Source of the DNA: [Haemophilus] felis
Lineage (GTDB): Bacteria; Pseudomonadota; Gammaproteobacteria; Enterobacterales; Pasteurellaceae
DNA length: 19,532 bases
Direction: 5' to 3'
Assembly (NCBI GenBank): GCA_002015125.1
Contig: MUYB01000008.1
Span: forward strand, 1 to 19,532
The notes under the pieces are model-generated. The model had not been told where the DNA came from. It ran no database searches and was given only the letters and a program-made list of their open reading frames with translations. The translations under genes were made by a program, and so were the position numbers. This document shows positions 8,664-15,588 of the stretch, piece by piece (position 1 is the first letter of the stretch; each line of letters begins with the position of its first letter).

Positions 8664-9611
8664 TTACTCCTTAATTAATTTTTCATTGGCACTCAATAAA
8701 CAAAGCAGTGCGCTAAAGTCGGCAAAGTTTACCACAACTTGCGCCTGTTGTTGGACTTTTGGCTTCGCGTGCAAGGCAACTCCAAGAGAAGCAAAATTCA
8801 ACATTGGCAAGTCATTAGCGCCGTCGCCAATAGCAATAGTCGCTGACATTGGAATTCCATATTGTTGAGCTAACTTCTGCAACGTCTCTGCTTTATATTG
8901 GGCATGAACAATATCCCCAGTTAGTTCCCCTGTTAACTTTCCGTTTTCAATTACAAACTGGTTAGCGACGGTATGATCCAACCCAAGGATTTGCTGTAAA
9001 TACTCGGTGAAATAGGTAAAACCACCAGAAGCGATAGCAATTTTCCAACCATATTGTTTTAATAGCTGCACGGTTTCTGTTAAACCTGGCATAAGCGGTA
9101 AATGACTACGCACTTGTTCTAAAATCTGTGCAGAAGCACCTGTTAAGGTGGCCACTCGACGGCGTAAACTTTGTTCAAAATCTAGTTCTCCTCGCATCGC
9201 TTGCGCGGTAATGCTAGAAACCAATTCTCCCGTACCTGCAAGTTTGGCAATTTCATCAATACATTCAATTTGAATCGCGGTGGAATCCATATCCATCACA
9301 AGCAAACCGCCTTGACTTAGGTGAGGTATGAAATTAAGCAAAGCAATATCTAGTTGCAATTGATGTGCGTAATCTTTCCATTGTTCTTGCCAATTGCCCT
9401 GTAGAAGTACAATGCTGTTGTTAAACATTTCCCAAGCTTCTAAAATAGTGAAATTTTCACCACAAAGCTGTTGAAATTGTTGAAGCAACTCAAGATTCAA
9501 TGGGTTACCGTAGAGAATGAATTTATCCGCTCCTTCCACTTTGCTAGCTAAAAAACTATTCGGTAAAGGTGAATAATGTTGGATAATGCGCGTTAAATTC
9601 GGACAGGGCAT
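8664..9611 (-). CDS. serB: Phosphoserine phosphatase
   Basis: SerB removes phosphate from L-phosphoserine, the last step of serine synthesis. The 315-residue protein has an N-terminal regulatory-like region (about 1-100) that varies within the family and a HAD catalytic domain. Motif I is [11 protein letters not shown] with Asp107 as nucleophile and Asp109 as acid/base; the next block [13 protein letters not shown] carries the substrate-binding Glu; motif II is SGGFTYF; motif IV is [10 protein letters not shown]. These blocks are nearly identical to E. coli SerB. It is the first gene of serB-yajQ and divergent from ytjB, matching the E. coli serB/ytjB arrangement. The 76-bp gap to ytjB holds overlapping promoter candidates. 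Confidence 0.96.
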   Translation of the reverse strand: MPCPNLTRIIQHYSPLPNSFLASKVEGADKFILYGNPLNLELLQQFQQLCGENFTILEAWEMFNNSIVLLQGNWQEQWKDYAHQLQLDIALLNFIPHLSQGGLLVMDMDSTAIQIECIDEIAKLAGTGELVSSITAQAMRGELDFEQSLRRRVATLTGASAQILEQVRSHLPLMPGLTETVQLLKQYGWKIAIASGGFTYFTEYLQQILGLDHTVANQFVIENGKLTGELTGDIVHAQYKAETLQKLAQQYGIPMSATIAIGDGANDLPMLNFASLGVALHAKPKVQQQAQVVVNFADFSALLCLLSANEKLIKE

Positions 9612-9624
9612 AAAAAAATCCTAT

Positions 9625-9655
9625 TTGTTATCAATGGAAAATTGGCGATATTCTA
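9625..9655. promoter_or_regulatory. Candidate overlapping divergent promoters for ytjB and serB
   Basis: On the + strand TTGTTA (9625-9630) and TATTCT (9649-9654) are 18 bp apart and face ytjB. On the - strand TAGAAT (9655-9650) would be a -10 for serB, though I see no good -35 for it. The two -10 elements overlap, which would make the promoters compete. This is inference from weak matches. Confidence 0.35.
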
Positions 9656-9687
9656 GCCTATTTAACGGGATTTAGGGGAGATTTAAC

Positions 9688-10353
9688 TTGTATTTAGCAA
9701 AAGAAAAATTAATCAAAATAGCGATGTTCAGCCTGATTATACTGTTCTCCTTTTTGACGGTCTCATTGATTTTATTCGGCGTTAAGCAATTCAAAATTGG
9801 TTCTCAACTGGCTAGTGTTAGCCAAGTTGCAAACCTGTCTCACTTGTTAGTTCGTCAGCAAGCCAATTTATTGTCCATATCTTTAGTCAATAATGCAAAG
9901 CCCGAACAACTCACAGAGAATTTAGATCAATTTGCCAAAGAAAGTTTTGTATTAGATGCAAGTATTTATGCCAGCAACGGAGAACTGATTGCAACAACAA
10001 GCAACGAACATAATTTGCGAAACACATTAGGATTGAATGGGGTAGAAAGAGAAAACCACACCCAACAGATTGTTGAGCCAATTTACTCCGCTAACGGCGT
10101 TGAAGGATTTCTACGCGTTACTTTTGATAGCAAATACGGGACACAAACTCAAAGTAAAATTAACCAACTCTTTCATCAACTATATGGTGAATTAATCATC
10201 GTCTTTTTGGTTGGCGCACTTTTGGCAAGTTCCATACATTACTTCTTAAGCCACTACCGCAAAACCTACCGCAAGGTTCATGAAACTGTAGCGCCGAAAG
10301 CCTTGAGTAGCACTCGTAGCCTACAATATCACCGCCGTAAAAGACGTTGGTAA
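9688..10353 (+). CDS. ytjB: YtjB/AhpA (Smp) family inner-membrane protein
   Basis: A 221-residue protein of the Smp/YtjB family. A membrane helix at about 10-31 is followed by a periplasmic domain of roughly 130 residues and a second helix at about 168-187, with a basic, Arg-rich cytosolic tail. The domain contains the family block QQIVEPIYSANGVEGFLRVT, very like E. coli YtjB. Position divergent from serB is conserved with enterobacteria. The start is taken as TTG at 9688 because an AGGGGAG ribosome site (9674-9680) is well spaced; an ATG 12 codons later would remove part of the basic N terminus. Function is not well defined; AhpA is a proposed name. It ends 8 nt from the end of convergent folA with no terminator visible. 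Confidence 0.88.
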   Translation: MYLAKEKLIKIAMFSLIILFSFLTVSLILFGVKQFKIGSQLASVSQVANLSHLLVRQQANLLSISLVNNAKPEQLTENLDQFAKESFVLDASIYASNGELIATTSNEHNLRNTLGLNGVERENHTQQIVEPIYSANGVEGFLRVTFDSKYGTQTQSKINQLFHQLYGELIIVFLVGALLASSIHYFLSHYRKTYRKVHETVAPKALSSTRSLQYHRRKRRW

Positions 10354-10361
10354 CGAAGAGA

Positions 10362-10844
10362 TTATTTGCGAACTAAAATTAAAAAACGGCAAGCATAAGG
10401 ATTTTCAGCATCGGCATCGTGCCAACGTTCTTCTTGGATTTGCCACTCATTCCAATCAATCTGTGGGAAATAAGTATCGCCTTCTAGCTCAGTTTGAATA
10501 ATGGTTAAATAGAGTTTATCTGCCAGCGGTAAATATTGTTTAAATAATTGTCCACCGCCGATCAACATAATTTCTGCATGAGATTGTAAATAGCTTAACG
10601 CCGCCTCAAAGCTCTCTTGCCAAATCAGCCCATCATATTCATAAGGTTGGCGTGAAAGAACAATATTAGGGCGTTTTGGCAATACTCGACCAATACTTTC
10701 AAAGGTTTTACGCCCCATAATAACGGGTTTACCTAAAGTATTTTCACGAAACCATTTTAGATCTGCAGGTAAATGCCAAGGCATTTGATTATCTTTACCG
10801 ATGACATTATTTTTTGTCATCGCCACAATTACACTTAATGTCAT
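10362..10844 (-). CDS. folA: Dihydrofolate reductase
   Basis: FolA reduces dihydrofolate to tetrahydrofolate with NADPH and is the target of trimethoprim. The 160-residue chain is the usual length. Visible family features are the start LSVIVAMTKNNVIG, the Met20-type loop DNQMPWHLP, catalytic acid Asp28 (equivalent to E. coli Asp27) in PADLKWF, the NADPH-binding GRKTFESIGR at 45-54, and the IMLIGGGQLF block. I see no truncation. The gene stands alone on the - strand, with an extended -10 promoter candidate upstream, and ends against ytjB. Resistance cannot be predicted from what I can see. Confidence 0.97.
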   Translation of the reverse strand: MTLSVIVAMTKNNVIGKDNQMPWHLPADLKWFRENTLGKPVIMGRKTFESIGRVLPKRPNIVLSRQPYEYDGLIWQESFEAALSYLQSHAEIMLIGGGQLFKQYLPLADKLYLTIIQTELEGDTYFPQIDWNEWQIQEERWHDADAENPYACRFLILVRK

Positions 10845-10877
10845 TAAAAGCCCATTTCAGTTCAAAACAACCTGGCT

Positions 10878-10886
10878 ACTATACCA
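10878..10886 (-). promoter_or_regulatory. Candidate extended -10 promoter of folA
   Basis: Read on the - strand the sequence is TGGTATAGT, a TGn extension followed by a 5/6 match to TATAAT. It would start a transcript about 26 nt before the folA ATG. No good -35 was seen, which is acceptable for extended -10 promoters. Confidence 0.45.
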
Positions 10887-11083
10887 CAGGTTTTTGACGA
10901 TAAAACAGCAGACCTGGCAAGGCTAAACCAAAAAGTCCGCGTTTCCCAACGCAGGCATATCAAATAAAACACAGCATTAAGCAAAGATTTAATTCGATCT
11001 CATATTTAAAATTAATGATTTTTCAGCCTATTAGTGATAACTTTTAGGACAATTTTTTAGCAAAAATAACGCGGTATTTTTTT
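10887..11083. other. folA-proB spacer, little recognisable
   Basis: This stretch between divergent folA and proB holds a small hairpin (GCGTT-TCCC-AACGC near 10939-10952) without a T tract, and a short hydrophobic-coding frame on the - strand noted separately. No clear sigma70 promoter or ribosome site for proB is visible; the last 40 bases are AT-rich. Confidence 0.4.
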
Positions 11084-12187
11084 ATGAAAACAGATAAAAC
11101 GATTGTTGTGAAATTTGGTACAAGTACCTTAACTCAAGGCTCGGCCAAATTGAATTTGCCACATATGATGGAGATTGTACGTCAACTTGCACAGCTACAT
11201 CAGGCAGGCTTCCGTTTAGTGATTGTAACTTCTGGTGCAATTGCAGCGGGTCGCCATTATCTCAATCACCCGCAACTACCGCCGACTATCGCATCAAAAC
11301 AATTGCTTGCAGCGGTAGGACAAAGCCAATTGATTCAAACTTGGGAAAAATTATTTGCCATTTATGATATTCATATTGGGCAAATTTTATTAACTCGCGC
11401 GGATATTGAAGATCGCGAACGTTTTCTAAACGCGCGAGATACCCTACATGCCTTGCTAGATAATCAAATTATTCCTGTCATTAATGAAAATGATGCCGTC
11501 GCGACATCAGAAATTAAAGTGGGTGATAATGATAATTTATCGGCGCTAGTTGCCATTTTGGTGCAAGCAGAACAGCTTTATTTACTAACGGATCAACAAG
11601 GATTATTTGATAGTGATCCACGCAAAAATCCCGAGGCGAAATTAATTGAAGAAGTGGATAAAATTACTGACCATATTCGTTCTATCGCCGGCGGCAGTGG
11701 CACCACCCTAGGCACTGGCGGAATGTCAACAAAAATCACCGCTGCAGACGTGGCTACACGTTCAGGCATTGAAACCATTATTGCGCCAGGAAATAGAATT
11801 AATGCGATCCATGATTTAGCTTATGGCAAAAAAATTGGCACTAAATTTTGTTTACAGGCTGATCGGCTAGAAAGTCGCAAACAATGGCTATACGCCGCCC
11901 CCGCTGCCGGAATGTTAAGCATTGATAAGGGTGCAGAAGAGGCCTTATTAAAACAACATAAATCCCTATTACCTGCGGGGATTGTGAGTGTAGAAGGAAA
12001 TTTCTCTCGCGGAGAAGTCGTTAAGATTTGTAATCAACAAGGCAAAATTCTCGCTTTAGGCATGACTCGTTACAATAGCGATGCCTTGATGTTGATCAAG
12101 GGACAAAAATCACAGGATATAGAACAGATCCTTGGTTATGAATATGGTGCTGTAGCGCTACATCGTGATGATCTGATCGTGTTATAA
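11084..12187 (+). CDS. proB: Glutamate 5-kinase
   Basis: ProB phosphorylates glutamate to gamma-glutamyl phosphate, the first step of proline synthesis. The 367 residues equal the E. coli length. The amino acid kinase domain shows the N-terminal VVKFGTSTL (Lys10), VTSGAIAAG (Ser50), the glutamate-binding NENDAV (Asp137) and [11 protein letters not shown] (Asn149), and the nucleotide segment [12 protein letters not shown] domain follows from about 276 to 353 with GNFSRGEV, and the chain ends in [13 protein letters not shown]. The start fits the family, but no Shine-Dalgarno sequence is visible; the ATG follows a run of T. proA, often adjacent in other bacteria, is not here. A hairpin terminator follows. 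Confidence 0.96.
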   Translation: MKTDKTIVVKFGTSTLTQGSAKLNLPHMMEIVRQLAQLHQAGFRLVIVTSGAIAAGRHYLNHPQLPPTIASKQLLAAVGQSQLIQTWEKLFAIYDIHIGQILLTRADIEDRERFLNARDTLHALLDNQIIPVINENDAVATSEIKVGDNDNLSALVAILVQAEQLYLLTDQQGLFDSDPRKNPEAKLIEEVDKITDHIRSIAGGSGTTLGTGGMSTKITAADVATRSGIETIIAPGNRINAIHDLAYGKKIGTKFCLQADRLESRKQWLYAAPAAGMLSIDKGAEEALLKQHKSLLPAGIVSVEGNFSRGEVVKICNQQGKILALGMTRYNSDALMLIKGQKSQDIEQILGYEYGAVALHRDDLIVL

Positions 12188-12192
12188 CTCGC

Positions 12193-12220
12193 AAGGCTGA
12201 GCTTGTCTCAGCTTTGTGTT
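12193..12220 (+). terminator. Probable terminator after proB
   Basis: A 9-bp stem with one G-U pair (AAGGCTGAG at 12193-12201, CTCAGCTTT at 12207-12215) and a 5-nt loop, then GTGTT. The T tract is poor, so it may be leaky. It overlaps the -35 of the fabZ promoter. Confidence 0.6.
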
Positions 12221-12242
12221 CAATAGGGAAATGCCGTATAAT
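12214..12242 (+). promoter_or_regulatory. sigma70-type promoter of fabZ-lpxA
   Basis: A perfect TATAAT at 12237-12242 lies 17 bp after TTGTGT at 12214-12219 (3/6 match to TTGACA). It would give a leader of about 38 nt before the GTG start of fabZ. No other promoter is seen in the gap. Confidence 0.7.
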
Positions 12243-12286
12243 TCCACCACTTTTTATCTTAATTTTATTCTTAATAAGGTGTCATT

Positions 12287-12745
12287 GTGATAACTGAAAA
12301 TTCCCCAAGCAAAATTATTGAAGCAAACGAAATTATGACCTTATTGCCACACCGTTATCCATTTTTATTGGTTGATCGCGTGGTAGATTATGAAGAGGGA
12401 CAATGGGCAAAAGCCATAAAAAATATCAGTGTAAATGAACCTTGCTTTACAGGTCATTTCCCTGGTCAACCTATTTTCCCCGGCGTGCTAATTTTAGAAG
12501 CTATGGCGCAAGTGAGTGGCGTATTAGCATGCAAAACCCATGGCAAATTAGATAACGAATTGTACTATTTTGCCGCCATTGATAACGCACGTTTTAAACG
12601 CCCTGTTTTACCTGGCGATCAATTAGTGATTGAAGTGCAATTTATTAAAGAACGTCGTGGCGTTACTCGCTTCACCGCAACAGCTTCCGTAGAAGGCCAA
12701 ATAGTTTGTGAAGCTGAATTAATGTGTGCACGTCGTCAAGCATAA
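12287..12745 (+). CDS. fabZ: 3-hydroxyacyl-[acyl-carrier-protein] dehydratase FabZ
   Basis: FabZ dehydrates 3-hydroxyacyl-ACP in fatty acid elongation and competes with LpxA for 3-hydroxymyristoyl-ACP, so pairing the two genes makes metabolic sense. The 152 residues form one hot-dog fold. Seen: [14 protein letters not shown], the catalytic His57 in [11 protein letters not shown], the catalytic Glu71 in LILEAMAQ, then [11 protein letters not shown]. The start is GTG at 12287, with AAGGTG at 12276-12281 five nt upstream; no ATG upstream suits the family length. The stop is 11 nt before lpxA. Confidence 0.96.
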   Translation: MITENSPSKIIEANEIMTLLPHRYPFLLVDRVVDYEEGQWAKAIKNISVNEPCFTGHFPGQPIFPGVLILEAMAQVSGVLACKTHGKLDNELYYFAAIDNARFKRPVLPGDQLVIEVQFIKERRGVTRFTATASVEGQIVCEAELMCARRQA

Positions 12746-12756
12746 TTGGAGGAAAT

Positions 12757-13545
12757 ATGATTCATTCAACAGCCAAAATTCATCCTACCGCCATTATCGA
12801 AGAAGGCGCTAAAATCCATGAGAATGTTGTGGTTGGCCCATTTTGTATTATTGGTGCTGATGTAGAAATTGGTCGAGGAACGATTTTGCACTCTCATGTT
12901 GTGGTGAAAGGTCATACCAAAATTGGTTGTGATAACCAGATCTTCCAATTTGCGAGCATTGGTGAAGTTAATCAGGATCTAAAATATCAAGGCGAACCTA
13001 CTCGTACAGTGATTGGTGATCGTAACCGCATTCGTGAAAGCGTTACCATTCACCGCGGTACAACACAGGGCGGTGGCGTTACCAAAATCGGAGATGATAA
13101 TTTACTGATGATCAATGTGCACATTGCTCATGACTGTCATATTAAAAATCGTTGTATTTTAGCCAATAACGCAACTTTAGCTGGCCATGTTGAGTTAGAT
13201 GATTTTGTTATCGTCGGCGGTATGTCTGCGATTCATCAATTTGTGATTGTGGGCGCTCACGTTATGCTAGGCGGTGGTTCAATGGTTAGCCAAGATGTTC
13301 CTCCTTATGTTATGGCGCAGGGTAACCACGCGAAACCATTTGGGATCAATATTGAGGGACTAAAACGTCGAGGTTTTGATAAACCTACTCTGCACGCCAT
13401 TCGCAACATCTATAAATTAATTTACCGTAGCGGTAAAACTCTTGAAGAAGTATTACCTGAAATTGGACAAGTAGCAGAAAAAGAATCCGCAATTAGCTTC
13501 TTTGTTGAATTTTTCAAACGCTCATCACGCGGTATTATTCGTTAA
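12757..13545 (+). CDS. lpxA: UDP-N-acetylglucosamine acyltransferase LpxA
   Basis: LpxA transfers 3-hydroxyacyl from ACP to UDP-GlcNAc, the first step of lipid A synthesis. The 262 residues equal the E. coli length. Hexapeptide repeats forming a left-handed beta helix run from about 10 to 180; catalytic His125 is in HIAHDC and His122 is also kept; the C-terminal helical domain ends in RSSRGIIR. Gly173, which in E. coli allows C14 acyl chains, is conserved, so 3-hydroxymyristate is the likely substrate. The ATG at 12757 has a strong GGAGG ribosome site (12748-12752); the frame opens 11 codons earlier inside fabZ but that is not the start. lpxB, the usual next gene, is absent and the 107-bp inverted-repeat segment follows instead. 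Confidence 0.97.
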   Translation: MIHSTAKIHPTAIIEEGAKIHENVVVGPFCIIGADVEIGRGTILHSHVVVKGHTKIGCDNQIFQFASIGEVNQDLKYQGEPTRTVIGDRNRIRESVTIHRGTTQGGGVTKIGDDNLLMINVHIAHDCHIKNRCILANNATLAGHVELDDFVIVGGMSAIHQFVIVGAHVMLGGGSMVSQDVPPYVMAQGNHAKPFGINIEGLKRRGFDKPTLHAIRNIYKLIYRSGKTLEEVLPEIGQVAEKESAISFFVEFFKRSSRGIIR

Positions 13546-13550
13546 TATAT

Positions 13551-13657
13551 ATTTTCCTCTCCATTGAGCTAATTTCTAAGTTGAGTGCCCTAAGTTGGGT
13601 CAACTTAAGCGGAATCAACCTAAGTCGAAATATGAAAAGCCGCAGGGAGAGGAAAAT
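13551..13657. repeat. 107-bp segment with 12-bp inverted ends and an internal 15-bp period
   Basis: Perfect 12-bp arms ATTTTCCTCTCC (13551-13562) and GGAGAGGAAAAT (13646-13657) bracket 83 bp. Inside, CTAAG-like units recur at 13576, 13590, 13604 and 13620, and a 7-bp hairpin TAAGTTG-GGT-CAACTTA lies at 13591-13607. The segment fills the gap between convergent lpxA and dprA exactly. There is no T tract on either strand, so it is not a classical terminator. Possible readings are a MITE-like element, a structured terminator, or a gene relic. Confidence 0.6.
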
Positions 13658-13661
13658 TTAG
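13587..13661 (+). pseudogene. Pentapeptide-repeat-like coding remnant
   Basis: In the frame of 13587 the + strand reads ALSWV-NLSGI-NLSRN followed by MKSRRERKI and a TAG at 13659-13661. Three consecutive units fit the pentapeptide pattern A(D/N)LXX, and the 15-bp spacing of the central Leu codons explains the DNA periodicity. No start codon precedes it in frame. This is either the tail of a decayed pentapeptide-repeat gene or a coincidence in a short palindromic stretch. Confidence 0.3.
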
Positions 13662-14767
13662 TAACGAGTATAAAATCCATTCTCTGATTTAATCAGATCT
13701 TGCAACTCTAAAGCTAATAATTGCACTAACAGTTCTTCTACTGACAAATCCGTTAAACCCGTTAGATCATCAATACTTAAAGGGGTATAACCAATTTTTG
13801 CATAAAGCGCAGGATAGAGCGGATTTTCTACCGTTAGAACTGGTTTTGCCTCTGACTTAACTATTTTCGGTTCAGATGTGTAAAGCAAACTTCCCCGACT
13901 CATAGAAAAAGCGATGCTTTCCAAAATATCACTCACAGAATCCACAAGCATCGCCCCTTCTTTGATCAATTTATGGCAACCTTCGCTATATTGGTTATGT
14001 AAACTCCCGGGTAAAGCAAAAACATCACGATTCTGATCCAGCGCATAACGCGCAGTAATCAATGAGCCGCTTTTTTCCGTTGCTTCAATCACTAAAGTGC
14101 CAAGTGATAAACCGCTAATAATACGATTGCGACGTGGGAAATTCTCAGCAATCGGCGGTTGCGAAGGAAGAAACTCTGAAACCAACGCACCGCCATTGGC
14201 TATAATTTGCTGGGCAAGTTTTGTATGACGGACAGGATAAATTTCATCCAAACCGCTTCCTAGCACCGCTATGGTCTGCCCTTGTATATCCACAACTGCT
14301 TTGTGGCAAATACCATCAATTCCCAAAGCTAATCCACTGGTTATTACCATTCCCGCTAAAGATAACTCGCTGGCAAAATGTTTAGCCCAATGTTCGCCAT
14401 AGGTTGAACAATAACGACTACCTACCATGGCAATTTGTTGATGTTCAAGCACGCCGACTTCACCTTGTACAAACAATACCGGCGGTGCACCAACAATTTG
14501 CTTTAACAATGCAGGATAATGAGGATCAAAAATAGACAGAATACGTTGATTATCTTGCTTAATCCAATTAAGTGCAGGCGCTATATAACGTTCATCGGGA
14601 TTGCGCCAACGCCGAATTTGCTCAAGACTCCACCCCATTTGTCGTAAGGCGATATCATCATATTCAAGAAGTTCGTTAATACTGATCTTATCAACTAATC
14701 GTTGGATAGAAGCCGGGCCAAATTTCGGTAGCTGCAATAAACGTAAAAGTGTTTCTACAATCTTCAT
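13658..14767 (-). CDS. dprA: DNA processing protein DprA (Smf)
   Basis: DprA loads RecA on incoming single-stranded DNA during natural transformation. The 369 residues are close to H. influenzae DprA (373). An N-terminal helix-hairpin-helix/SAM-like part covers about 1-70; the Rossmann-type core at about 75-285 shows [49 protein letters not shown] and [15 protein letters not shown]; a C-terminal winged-helix DML1 domain covers about 313-369. The start [10 protein letters not shown] is chosen because GGGAG lies 7 nt upstream and the family starts there; the open frame runs 55 codons further but would cover the promoter. A CRP-S site and a good promoter lie upstream, so expression is likely competence-induced. 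It converges on lpxA. Confidence 0.96.
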   Translation of the reverse strand: MKIVETLLRLLQLPKFGPASIQRLVDKISINELLEYDDIALRQMGWSLEQIRRWRNPDERYIAPALNWIKQDNQRILSIFDPHYPALLKQIVGAPPVLFVQGEVGVLEHQQIAMVGSRYCSTYGEHWAKHFASELSLAGMVITSGLALGIDGICHKAVVDIQGQTIAVLGSGLDEIYPVRHTKLAQQIIANGGALVSEFLPSQPPIAENFPRRNRIISGLSLGTLVIEATEKSGSLITARYALDQNRDVFALPGSLHNQYSEGCHKLIKEGAMLVDSVSDILESIAFSMSRGSLLYTSEPKIVKSEAKPVLTVENPLYPALYAKIGYTPLSIDDLTGLTDLSVEELLVQLLALELQDLIKSENGFYTRY

Positions 14768-14792
14768 TACATTCTCCCATAAAAAAATGAAG

Positions 14793-14820
14793 AGTATAAA
14801 CACAGCGATAATTTTGTCAG
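14793..14820 (-). promoter_or_regulatory. sigma70 promoter of dprA
   Basis: On the - strand CTGACA (14820-14815, 5/6) and TATACT (14798-14793, 5/6) are 16 bp apart. The predicted transcript starts near 14786, about 19 nt before the dprA ATG, with GGGAG inside the leader. Confidence 0.7.
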
Positions 14821-14834
14821 ATCCCTCTATGAAA

Positions 14835-14856
14835 ATTTGCGATCTTGGTCGAGAAA
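14835..14856. promoter_or_regulatory. CRP-S (Sxy-dependent CRP) site upstream of dprA
   Basis: The 22-bp stretch contains TGCGA at 14838-14842, a 6-bp centre, and TCGAG at 14849-14853, with T-rich and A-rich outer flanks. CRP-S sites of Pasteurellaceae competence genes follow TGCGA-N6-TCGCA, so the left half is perfect and the right half matches three of five. The centre (14845.5) is about 60 bp upstream of the predicted dprA start, near the class I CRP distance of 61.5. dprA belongs to the CRP-S regulon in H. influenzae. Confidence 0.75.
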
Positions 14857-14899
14857 TAGATTTTGTCATGACATATAATTTTTTAGAATAAATAAAACA

Positions 14900-14928
14900 T
14901 TGAGAAATCCACGAATTATCTCTATAGT
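14900..14928 (+). promoter_or_regulatory. sigma70 promoter of the FMN reductase gene
   Basis: TTGAGA (14900-14905, 4/6) and TATAGT (14923-14928, 5/6) are 17 bp apart. The leader would be about 64 nt and includes a small stem TCACTA/TAGTGA around 14945-14962. Confidence 0.65.
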
Positions 14929-14998
14929 ACAAATCCCTAATTTTTCACTAGGTTATTAGTGATAAATTTTATACATTTTTATTTAGCTGGAGATTTTT

Positions 14999-15529
14999 AT
15001 GGCAAATATTTTATTTTTAAATGCAAGTAACAGTAGTCGTTCTATTCATAAAGTTGTTTTAGATGCCCTCAACCCTTTATTAAATCAACACAACATCACA
15101 TACAGTTCAATCCTTGATTATGATTTACCTTTTTATAGCGAAGATAAAGAAAGAGAACAGGGACACCCGCCAGCGGCTAAAGATTTCGTAGAATTATTAC
15201 ATAAACAAGATATTATCCTTTTAGCTTGTCCTGAGCATAATGGCGCGCCACCTGCGGAATTCAAAAATTTATACGACTGGGGAACTCGCGTAGCGGCGGC
15301 AGCTTCAAAGAGCTTATTCAATCAACGTAAAGTGATTATTATCACCACCTCTGGCGGAGAACGCGGCGGCGCTACAGTGGCAAACTATTTATCGACAATC
15401 ACACCATATCATGGTGCAAATGTTGTAGGCACTCATAGCATCGCTAAATTTTATGAAAACTTTGTGGACGGAGTTCCAAGCGATAGCGCTAAAAATCTAT
15501 TACAAGCTATTGCAAATGATGTAGCTTAA
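14999..15529 (+). CDS. NAD(P)H-dependent FMN reductase family protein
   Basis: A 176-residue flavodoxin-fold oxidoreductase of the SsuE/ChrR/azoreductase-like FMN_red family. The N-terminal strand ILFLNAS is followed by an FMN-phosphate loop (ASNSSRS, 9-15); the isoalloxazine-binding block is PEHNGAPPAEFKNLYDW (78-94), corresponding to PEYNGSxPGxLKNAIDW in relatives; TTSGGERGG near 116-124 is the third loop. It likely transfers electrons from NAD(P)H to flavin, quinones or another acceptor in the cytosol; the physiological substrate cannot be read from sequence. TGGAG lies 7 nt before the ATG. It has its own promoter and converges on the ABC exporter genes through a shared hairpin, so a functional tie to them is not implied. 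Confidence 0.85.
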   Translation: MANILFLNASNSSRSIHKVVLDALNPLLNQHNITYSSILDYDLPFYSEDKEREQGHPPAAKDFVELLHKQDIILLACPEHNGAPPAEFKNLYDWGTRVAAAASKSLFNQRKVIIITTSGGERGGATVANYLSTITPYHGANVVGTHSIAKFYENFVDGVPSDSAKNLLQAIANDVA

Positions 15530-15540
15530 TCCTCATAAAA

Positions 15541-15566
15541 AAGAGCGTTCAATCTTGAACGCTCTT
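15541..15566. terminator. Bidirectional terminator between FMN reductase and ABC exporter genes
   Basis: A perfect palindrome with 12-bp arms (AAGAGCGTTCAA, TTGAACGCTCTT) around TC, so the practical loop is 4-6 nt. On the - strand it is followed by a T run, strong for the exporter genes. On the + strand the tail is GGTTTTA, weaker. Confidence 0.88.
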
Positions 15567-15588
15567 GGTTTTAGAAGCCTAAGAGAAT

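Noticed and set aside
10939..10952. Hairpin GCGTT-TCCC-AACGC as a terminator
   Set aside because: Five base pairs only, no T tract, and located between divergent genes where no terminator is needed.
13576..13631. Possible small CRISPR-like array (CTAAG units every 14-15 bp)
   Set aside because: Units are far too short, there are no spacers of regular length, and the period is better explained by codons or a palindrome.
14864..14873. 10-bp palindrome TGTCATGACA near the dprA and FMN reductase promoters
   Set aside because: Short and unique in the window; it overlaps neither promoter box and fits no regulator consensus I could name.
14768..14932. 55-codon N-terminal extension of dprA
   Set aside because: It would place the dprA promoter inside coding sequence, matches no DprA start, and the ATG at 14767 has a good ribosome site.
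11029..14965. Shared 12-mer TATTAGTGATAA upstream of proB (11029-11040) and of the FMN reductase gene (14954-14965), as a common operator
   Set aside because: Several shared AT-rich 12-mers are expected by chance in 19.5 kb, and the motif matches no regulator I know.
15541..15566. Long palindrome as a paired uptake-signal terminator
   Set aside because: The arms contain GAGCGTTC, not AAGTGCGGT or ACAAGCGGT, so this is a plain terminator.
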